Below are positions 33,328 to 37,925 of a stretch of 37,925 bases of DNA, one piece after another. Every line of letters starts with the position of its first letter. Within the stretch, counting starts at the first letter, position 1. The notes under the pieces were generated by a model, which made no database searches, was not told where the DNA came from, and was given only the letters and a program-made list of their open reading frames with translations. Position numbers and translations under genes: made by a program. Source of the DNA: Pedobacter ghigonis (lineage in GTDB: Bacteria; Bacteroidota; Bacteroidia; Sphingobacteriales; Sphingobacteriaceae); assembly GCF_903166585.1 (NCBI RefSeq), contig NZ_CAESCM010000026.1:1-37925 (forward strand), in the 5' to 3' direction.

Positions 33328-34191
33328 ATGAACGAAGAAAAAGACGTAAAGAAAGACGAAGCTGCAGTAGAGAAAGCAAAAAAAGTAAAAGAAGTAGAAA
33401 CTCCGGTTAAAGCCGGATTAAAATCGAAAGAAGAGATTGTAAAAAACTGGTTGCCGCGTTACACGGGCAGGCCTTTAGATCAGTTTGGCGATTATATTCT
33501 GCTTACCAATTTCAGTAAATATGTAACCATGTTTTCGGAGTGGAACGATAACGCGCCGATTATGGGCTTAGATAAGCCAATGCAGAGTGTTACTGCCAAT
33601 GGAATAACGATAATTAACTTCGGTATGGGTAGCCCGCTGGCAGCAACCATGATGGATTTACTAACAGCGATTAAGCCAAAAGCAGTCTTGTTTTTAGGTA
33701 AATGCGGCGGTTTAAAGAAGAAAAACCAGTTGGGTGATCTTATTCTACCAATCGCAGCAATCAGGGGAGAAGGAACATCGAATGATTACCTGCCTGCAGA
33801 GGTACCTGCATTACCGGCCTTCGCCTTGCAGAAAGCGATATCGACTACAATACGTGACTATGGTCGCGATTACTGGACGGGAACCTGTTATACCACCAAC
33901 CGCAGGGTTTGGGAGCACGATAAGGAATTTAAGAAGTATTTAAAAACATTAAGGGCAATGGCAGTAGATATGGAAACTGCGACCATTTTTACCACAGCAT
34001 TTGCCAATAAAATACCTGCAGGTGCACTGTTATTGGTTTCCGATCAGCCAATGATACCGGAAGGCGTTAAAACCGCTGAAAGCGATAGCAGCGTTACCGA
34101 AAAATATGTAGAAACGCATCTGCACATTGGTATCGATTCGTTAAAACAGTTAATTAATAACGGTTTAACCGTGAAACACTTGTTGTTTTAA
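33328..34191 (+). CDS. amn: AMP nucleosidase, short Bacteroidota form
   Basis: 287 residues from the start at 33328; the upstream ATG at 33316 lies in a repeat. It would cleave AMP to adenine and ribose-5-phosphate. After a Lys/Glu-rich tail of about 30 residues, the phosphorylase-like fold shows NFGMGSP (97-103), LFLGKCGG (121-128) as the phosphate/ribose site, and AVDMETATIFT (212-222), where Met/Glu bind the ribose. It lacks the large N-terminal domain of the E. coli enzyme, as is normal for this short form. Related nucleosidases and phosphorylases share these motifs, so the exact substrate is inferred. It is separated from clpX by a terminator and a repeat. Confidence 0.85.
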   Translation: MNEEKDVKKDEAAVEKAKKVKEVETPVKAGLKSKEEIVKNWLPRYTGRPLDQFGDYILLTNFSKYVTMFSEWNDNAPIMGLDKPMQSVTANGITIINFGMGSPLAATMMDLLTAIKPKAVLFLGKCGGLKKKNQLGDLILPIAAIRGEGTSNDYLPAEVPALPAFALQKAISTTIRDYGRDYWTGTCYTTNRRVWEHDKEFKKYLKTLRAMAVDMETATIFTTAFANKIPAGALLLVSDQPMIPEGVKTAESDSSVTEKYVETHLHIGIDSLKQLINNGLTVKHLLF

Positions 34192-34231
34192 ACCGGAAAC
34201 AAACATAGAACACGCCACCCTGAGAAAAAGA

Positions 34232-34362
34232 GCGTCACCCTGAATTTATTTCAGGGGCTCCAGGTTTTATATGGAGCTGAAACAAATCCGATAGCTATGG
34301 GATTTATTTTAGGCTCTCCAGTTTTTAAAGGGTGAGATGCTGAAATGAATTCAGCATGACGC
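34232..34362. repeat. REP-like inverted repeat, 23-bp arms
   Basis: The left arm (34232-34254) begins GCGTCACCCTGAAT. The right arm (34340-34362) is its reverse complement except for about three positions and ends ATTCAGCATGACGC. The loop is 85 nt and also has smaller complementary stretches (GGCTCCAG/CTCTCCAG-like). The GTCA-starting outer ends echo the element at 172-255. Confidence 0.6.
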
Positions 34363-34469
34363 ATGAGGGGGAGGGGGCGTTATCCTAAATAGCAGGTCGT
34401 CATTTCGAGCGGAGCACAGCGAAGTCGAGAAATCCTTAAGGTTCTGCAATCGGATCAAAAGCAAAGCAC

Positions 34470-34505
34470 AAAAAAGGTCCCGATCAAAAATCGGGACCTT
34501 TTTTG
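34470..34505. terminator. Bidirectional terminator between amn and rpoD
   Basis: A perfect stem of 14 pairs, AAAAAGGTCCCGAT against its complement, with loop CAAAA. There is an A-run on one side and a T-run on the other, so it can stop transcription from both strands. It lies 18 bp past the sigma gene stop. Confidence 0.92.
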
Positions 34506-34522
34506 TATAGAAGATATCTTGC

Positions 34523-35383
34523 TTATCCTAAATAAGATTTCAAAATCTTACTTCTTGAGGTATGACGTAAGCGTTGTAGCGCTTTATCTTTAATCTGACG
34601 AACACGCTCGCGTGTTAAGTTAAATTTCTCACCAATCTCTTCAAGAGAAAGCGGGTGATTAGAACCTAAGCCGAAGAATAAAACGATAATTTCTCTTTCT
34701 CTTTCTGTTAAAGTAGAAAGTGAACGTTTAATTTCCTCTGATAAAGATTCGTTAATTAATGAGCTATCTGTGTTTGGCTCGTGGTTTTCTAATACATCCA
34801 ATAATGTATTTTCTTCACCCTGAACAAAAGGAGCATCCATTGATACGTGACGGCCAGAGTTACTCAAAGTGTCCGAAATTTTATCCACTGTAGTTTCTAA
34901 AATATCAGCAAGTTCTTCTGGAGATGGCTCGCGTTCGTATTCCTGCTCTAATTTAGAGAAAGCTTTACTGATTTTACTTAACGAACCTACCTGGTTTAAA
35001 GGTAAACGTACAATACGGCTTTGCTCGGCAATAGCCTGTAAAATCGACTGACGAATCCACCAAACGGCATAAGAAATGAATTTGAAACCTTTGGTCTCAT
35101 CAAAACGTTTTGCCGCTTTAATTAAGCCCAGGTTACCTTCATTAATTAAATCACCTAAAGTTAAACCCTGATTTTGGTATTGTTTTGCAACAGATACAAC
35201 GAAACGTAAGTTGGTTTTAGTTAATCGCTCTAATGCAGCCTGATCGCCCTCACGAATCTTCCTTGCTAAAATTACTTCCTCTTCTGCTGTTATTAAATCT
35301 ACTTTACCAATTTCGTGCAGGTATTTATCTAACGATTGGCTTTCACGATTGGTAATGGATTGCGTTATCTTGAGTTGTCTCAT
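34523..35383 (-). CDS. rpoD: Primary RNA polymerase sigma factor, Bacteroidota SigA/RpoD type
   Basis: 286 residues. Region 1.1 is absent, as is usual in Bacteroidota. Region 1.2 is near 16-49. Region 2 is near 51-121, with DLINEGNLGLIKAAKRFD for core binding and YAVWWIRQSI for -10 recognition and melting. Region 3 is near 135-205. Region 4 contains LTEREREIIVLFFGL and the helix-turn-helix LEEIGEKFNLTRERVRQIK. It directs housekeeping transcription from TTTG/TAnnTTTG promoters, such as those before the two tRNAs here. It is a single gene on the minus strand with its own promoter and terminator. Confidence 0.95.
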   Translation of the reverse strand: MRQLKITQSITNRESQSLDKYLHEIGKVDLITAEEEVILARKIREGDQAALERLTKTNLRFVVSVAKQYQNQGLTLGDLINEGNLGLIKAAKRFDETKGFKFISYAVWWIRQSILQAIAEQSRIVRLPLNQVGSLSKISKAFSKLEQEYEREPSPEELADILETTVDKISDTLSNSGRHVSMDAPFVQGEENTLLDVLENHEPNTDSSLINESLSEEIKRSLSTLTEREREIIVLFFGLGSNHPLSLEEIGEKFNLTRERVRQIKDKALQRLRHTSRSKILKSYLG

Positions 35384-35419
35384 TTATACGTTTTGTGTGC
35401 TCTTTAATTATTGAGTGTG

Positions 35420-35449
35420 CAAAGTTACGAAATAGTATAGCAATCCGAA
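35420..35449 (-). promoter_or_regulatory. Promoter of the sigma factor gene
   Basis: On the minus strand, TAACTTTG (35420-35427) is a perfect -7 element. 18 bp upstream is TTCG, matching three of four bases of TTTG. The predicted start is about 30 bp before the ATG, which suggests autoregulation by the housekeeping sigma factor itself. Confidence 0.6.
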
Positions 35450-35579
35450 AGGATAATATGCTGAAAATGTTATCGTTTGCACAAGATTTTTACAGTTTTA
35501 CTTACAGCAAAAATCATTCCAAATAAAATTATGTCACTAAAAATTGTTTTCTGCGAGTAATGATTGTTATTCGAATATT

Positions 35580-35600
35580 ATTTATTGTAAAACAATAAAT
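35580..35600. promoter_or_regulatory. Operator-like dyad 1
   Basis: Perfect 9-bp arms ATTTATTGT and ACAATAAAT with an AAA centre. It ends 4 bp before the -33 box of the operon promoter. The same sequence, slightly altered, occurs at 35765-35782. Confidence 0.5.
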
Positions 35601-35604
35601 ATGT

Positions 35605-35636
35605 TTTGATTTATAATAATTTTTAGTTTATACTTG
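35605..35636 (+). promoter_or_regulatory. Promoter of the DUF2975-XRE operon
   Basis: TTTG at 35605-35608, a 20-bp spacer, then TATACTTG at 35629-35636 (one mismatch to TAnnTTTG). Confidence 0.55.
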
Positions 35637-35764
35637 TGCGATAAATAATTGAATTATTATGACGTTTTTAAGTTTTCCGATTCTTGTATTAAGAAATACA
35701 AGCTTGTATTTTCAGGTAACTTAAGCAGGCAGGATTTTCTGTCAGTAAGACAATACTTTTAATA

Positions 35765-35782
35765 TTTATTGTAATCAATAAA
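35765..35782. promoter_or_regulatory. Operator-like dyad 2
   Basis: TTTATTG-TAAT-CAATAAA, with perfect 7-bp arms sharing the TTTATTGTAA half of dyad 1. It lies 16 bp upstream of the first start codon, where a bound repressor could block elongation or translation. Confidence 0.45.
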
Positions 35783-35798
35783 CCAATTTAACGCCCTT

Positions 35799-36392
35799 AT
35801 GAATAAACTTCTAAAAATTTTCAGGTATGCCGGGTTTAGCCTGGTTTTTATTGCATTGGTTTCCATTGCTAATCATTTAATTATTGCTGTAAGTAATTAC
35901 AATGCCAGAGCGCTTTCTGTTAATCTGGTAGAAAATGATGCTGCAGCGCAAGTTAAAACGATGGGTGAGGCTAAATTTATTAACAGCCATTTTGGGGCAT
36001 ACCAGTTTAAACCAACCTTGATACAGGCTGTTTTGCTTTCGAACGACGGAGCTGATCAGGTTTTTGCCAATGCGGTTTTTTATCTCATTATCGGGAGCAT
36101 AATTCTGCTCATAGCTTATAAAAGGCCAAAATGGCTCGAAAATCTGACAGAAAATACGTTGTGGCAATTTGTAGGTGCAGGTGCAATATTGTTTTTTGCT
36201 TTAAAATTTCTATTCCTATTTCTGATTCAGGGTTACGTGGAGGATTTGACAGGGAAAGCTTTTAAATATCTTCATAACGATGCCGGCGATTACAATTTAG
36301 GGGGTGTTTCTCTTGTTGTTATACTCAGCATAATTTACGAGCTGCTTTCTTACTCCAGAAAGCTTAAACAGGAAAATGACTTAACAATATAG
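35799..36392 (+). CDS. Four-helix membrane protein with DUF2975-type tail
   Basis: 197 residues. Predicted helices are near 11-32, 90-107, 122-145 and 168-186, with an extracytoplasmic segment between helices 1 and 2. The C-terminus is RKLKQENDLTI, the charged tail characteristic of DUF2975 proteins and identical in its last seven residues to the next gene, although the two proteins otherwise share little. The first gene of a tight operon, it ends 2 bp before the next ATG. DUF2975 proteins commonly precede a small XRE regulator, as here. The function is not established; a membrane sensor or anti-regulator is inference. Confidence 0.75.
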   Translation: MNKLLKIFRYAGFSLVFIALVSIANHLIIAVSNYNARALSVNLVENDAAAQVKTMGEAKFINSHFGAYQFKPTLIQAVLLSNDGADQVFANAVFYLIIGSIILLIAYKRPKWLENLTENTLWQFVGAGAILFFALKFLFLFLIQGYVEDLTGKAFKYLHNDAGDYNLGGVSLVVILSIIYELLSYSRKLKQENDLTI

Positions 36393-36394
36393 AT

Positions 36395-37207
36395 ATGAAA
36401 TACAAAATATTTGCAAGGATAGTCAGGGTGTTTTTAATATTGGGTATTATCCTGATGGTTTTTACTACATTTTTACAAGTAGGTAGTAATCTTTTCGGAT
36501 ACAAGAGTTACATAAAAATATCTAATAGCGGAACAATTGGCGACTATGAAAAAGGTTATTTATTACCCATGAGCCTTAGTTTATCGATACCAGATACCGT
36601 AACCGAGTATAAAAAAACTGGTAATGTTACATCAACAGTGAGTGTTTTTAATGACTTAGAAAAAACAAGCTTCGAGAAACCTCACGACTCTTTAATTGAA
36701 AGGAGGGTGGTGAATAAGTTGAAGGTTTGGGGCGATCAATCTCCGGTTAAGATTTCTAATCGTATTGTTTTTAATGGTAATGTAATGATTAAGGTAAATT
36801 CGAAAGAAAAAAGCGACACCTTTTTTTGGGGGTTATATTATTTTATTCAACTATCTTTTTATGTAGTGATATTTGTTATGCTAATAAAGTTGATTAATAA
36901 CTACTTGAATAATAATTTTTTAAATACCGGAAGTTTTAATCTTATATCGTGGTTAGGGATATTGTTCTTAATACAGGAAATATTAAACTTTTCTTTTATT
37001 TACGCCTTTAGCATAATTATACCTGCTGTAAGTTTAGATACTCAGGCATTAATTGGTCAATACTATTCTAATGGTGTAAGAATGAGCCTTAATTTCGGAG
37101 GGCCTATAGATTTTTCTAAAATATTTATTGGCCTTATAATTATCATCTTATCCAAAGTTATCAAAGATGCGGTATTGATTAAACAAGAAAACGACCTTAC
37201 TATTTAA
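36395..37207 (+). CDS. DUF2975-type membrane protein
   Basis: 270 residues. Helix 1 (about 9-28) is followed by an extracytoplasmic, beta-rich domain of roughly 110 residues (35-145) that is longer than in the first protein. Helices near 146-168, 183-206 and 242-262 follow, then the tail IKQENDLTI. The size difference from its neighbour is almost all in the extracytoplasmic domain, which could be the sensory part. It sits 14 bp upstream of the XRE gene. Composition is very AT-rich with many Ile/Phe/Asn codons, lower in G+C than the flanking housekeeping genes. Confidence 0.75.
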   Translation: MKYKIFARIVRVFLILGIILMVFTTFLQVGSNLFGYKSYIKISNSGTIGDYEKGYLLPMSLSLSIPDTVTEYKKTGNVTSTVSVFNDLEKTSFEKPHDSLIERRVVNKLKVWGDQSPVKISNRIVFNGNVMIKVNSKEKSDTFFWGLYYFIQLSFYVVIFVMLIKLINNYLNNNFLNTGSFNLISWLGILFLIQEILNFSFIYAFSIIIPAVSLDTQALIGQYYSNGVRMSLNFGGPIDFSKIFIGLIIIILSKVIKDAVLIKQENDLTI

Positions 37208-37221
37208 TTGCGCAACGGGAA

Positions 37222-37428
37222 ATGGCTATAATCGTAAATCTGGATGTAATGCTTGCCCGGCGTAAAATGTCGCTTACAGAATTAAGTGAGCGGGTAGAAA
37301 TAACCATGTCTAATTTATCAATATTGAAAACGGGTAAGGCCAAAGCAATCCGTTTTGAAACACTGGAAGCAATTTGTACGGTTTTGGATTGCCAGCCAGG
37401 CGATATTCTGGAATTCCGCGCAGAGTAA
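37222..37428 (+). CDS. Small XRE-family helix-turn-helix regulator (YozG-like)
   Basis: 68 residues, essentially a single Cro/CI-type DNA-binding domain. Helix 2-3 is MSLTELSERVEITMSNLSIL (16-35), followed by KTGKAKAIRFETLEAICTVL and the CQPGDILEF end typical of this short class. The last gene of the DUF2975 operon, it is the likely binder of the dyads at 35580-35600 and 35765-35782 and so may control its own operon (inference). It has no sensor domain; regulation would have to come from the membrane partners. Confidence 0.88.
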   Translation: MAIIVNLDVMLARRKMSLTELSERVEITMSNLSILKTGKAKAIRFETLEAICTVLDCQPGDILEFRAE

Positions 37429-37510
37429 ACCTTCAGGTTTTCAAAAACCTGCGAGTTTTGATCTGAGCCAAGCACCACAAACCCTCGTTCAATAAACCTG
37501 ATAGTACGAA

Positions 37511-37567
37511 AAGCCCGGAGCGAAGCATGAGTGAGGACTTGTAGGGATAGCAGGGCAGAAGGCCGCC
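37511..37567. other. GC-rich conserved-looking intergenic element
   Basis: Stands out by composition from its AT-rich surroundings and can pair AGCCC (37512-37516) with GGGC (37553-37556). It has GAGTGAGGACTTGTAGGGAT in the middle and GGCC at its end. It resembles dispersed structured intergenic sequences I associate with Bacteroidota, but I cannot name the family; it could be a small RNA or a mobile repeat. Confidence 0.25.
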
Positions 37568-37712
37568 ATAAAAACAGGAACTTTCGTTTTCAAAAAAACA
37601 AAATATGTCTAATTAGATTTCTCTTTTTCGCTATGCTACAGTCGGGATGATGACATTTATTATAGGTTTTGGGAAAATAAGAGAATAAAAAAAAACCTTC
37701 CAGTTTTCACGA

Positions 37713-37732
37713 GGGCACTGAAAAAGTAGACT
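37713..37732. mobile_element. Candidate insertion-sequence terminal end
   Basis: GGGCACTGAAAAAGTAGACT resembles the outer end of IS1182-type elements as I remember them. Together with the terminator-like hairpin and the partial minus-strand frame to the right, it suggests an IS that continues beyond the window. The other end is not visible, so this is unproven. Confidence 0.35.
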
Positions 37733-37754
37733 TAAAATGGTCTATAAAAAGATT

Positions 37755-37798
37755 AGCGGATGTGTAGGTCATAAGATCTCCATCCGCTTTTTGTTTTT
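37755..37798. terminator. Terminator-like hairpin at the right edge
   Basis: AGCGGATG (37755-37762) pairs with CATCCGCT (37791-37798) over a 28-nt loop. T-rich runs follow on both strands (TTTTTGTTTTT on plus, AATCTTTTT on minus). It would end the partial minus-strand frame at 37815. Confidence 0.55.
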
Positions 37799-37814
37799 GA
37801 GTGTTTTTATATTT

Positions 37815-37925
37815 TTACTGGTCCCAACCCAATAAGGTCTCTTGCCAAATTTTAGTGTTTTGTGGTTCTTTTTGGGATATTTTTAAGCAATTATGATCCC
37901 GTTTTAGAATTTTAGTATTCTTTTT
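37815..37925 (-). CDS. Partial C-terminal reading frame, possible transposase
   Basis: 36 codons are open on the minus strand from the window edge to a TAA at 37815-37817, reading ... RDHNCLKISQKEPQNTKIWQ and ending LLGWDQ. Shifted frames close early in this AT-rich sequence. The product is not recognisable. Its position inside a candidate IS end, just upstream of a hairpin terminator, makes a transposase tail the best guess. Confidence 0.3.
   Translation of the reverse strand, partial: KKNTKILKRDHNCLKISQKEPQNTKIWQETLLGWDQ

Larger units (their letters stand above)
34192..34522. other. Convergent intergenic region with repeats
   Basis: No gene. It contains a REP-like inverted repeat at 34232-34362, a separate GTCATTTCGAGC ... 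TCGAGAAATC element around 34397-34434 that resembles a dispersed palindromic sequence, and the strong bidirectional terminator at 34470-34505. Confidence 0.7.
35384..35798. other. Divergent control region between rpoD and the DUF2975 operon
   Basis: No gene. It holds the sigma-gene promoter on the left, then AT-rich DNA with the operator-like dyad 1, the operon promoter, a leader hairpin at 35683-35702 (CTTGTATT/AATACAAG with AAGA loop) and dyad 2 just before the first ATG. The predicted 5' leader is about 155 nt. Confidence 0.7.
37429..37925. other. Right-edge region: repeats and probable IS end
   Basis: After the XRE gene there is a small AGGTTTT/AAAACCT palindrome (37435-37450) without a good T-tract, a GC-rich element at 37511-37567, about 140 bp of featureless AT-rich sequence, and from 37713 onward the likely end of an insertion sequence with a partial reading frame running off the window. 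A 92-codon minus frame at 37200-37478 shadows the XRE gene and is not counted. Confidence 0.6.

Noticed and set aside
34863..34876. Further TGTCCG enhancer half-site
   Set aside because: It lies inside the sigma factor coding sequence without a partner half and is a chance match.

Overview
The window looks like chromosomal DNA from a Sphingobacteriaceae-type Bacteroidota, close to Pedobacter. The reasons are a short primary sigma factor without region 1.1, Bacteroidota promoters (TTTG, 18-20 bases, TAnnTTTG) ahead of both tRNA genes and the DUF2975 operon, almost no Shine-Dalgarno sequences, and FtsX-type permeases ending in a DALKYE tail. Species placement is inference, and no search was run.

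Layout. (a) 1-5626, minus strand: a NtrC-type response regulator, its membrane histidine kinase and a fused trehalose-6-phosphate synthase/phosphatase. (b) 5673-6254: a DUF559 endonuclease-like gene framed by two CTCCTCGAGGAG palindromes, sitting in the divergent control region. (c) 6284-26688, plus strand: two NtrC-style enhancer dyads 21 bp apart, a candidate sigma-54 promoter, a HlyD/MacA-type adaptor, a MacB-type ATPase, seven tandem full-length FtsX/MacB permeases of about 2.4 kb, and a second ATPase with altered D-loop and signature. The regulator pair is divergent from this cluster and is its likely controller. (d) 26798-28040: a signal-less BtuF-like metal-receptor protein and a small lipoprotein. 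(e) 28266-29239: two identical tRNA-Leu(UAG) genes, each with its own promoter and terminator, around a BIME-like palindrome pair. (f) 29354-34191: tig, a four-helix-bundle gene, clpP, clpX and an AMP nucleosidase, i.e. a protein quality-control block. (g) 34523-35383, minus strand: the primary sigma factor. (h) 35580-37428: an operon of two membrane proteins with the same QENDLTI tail (DUF2975 type) plus a small XRE regulator, preceded by paired operator-like dyads. (i) 37713 to the right edge: the probable end of an insertion sequence.

The most unusual signals are three. First, the seven-permease array has spacers that are much better conserved than the genes they separate. Second, the promoter and enhancer layout ties that array to the adjacent sigma-54 regulator. 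Third, many intergenic regions are built from degenerate 7-nt tandem units with a fixed 3-4 nt core (NNNTACY, NNNCGCY, NNNAAAG, CGCTATG-like). These lie ahead of functionally unrelated genes and sometimes flip orientation in mid-array.
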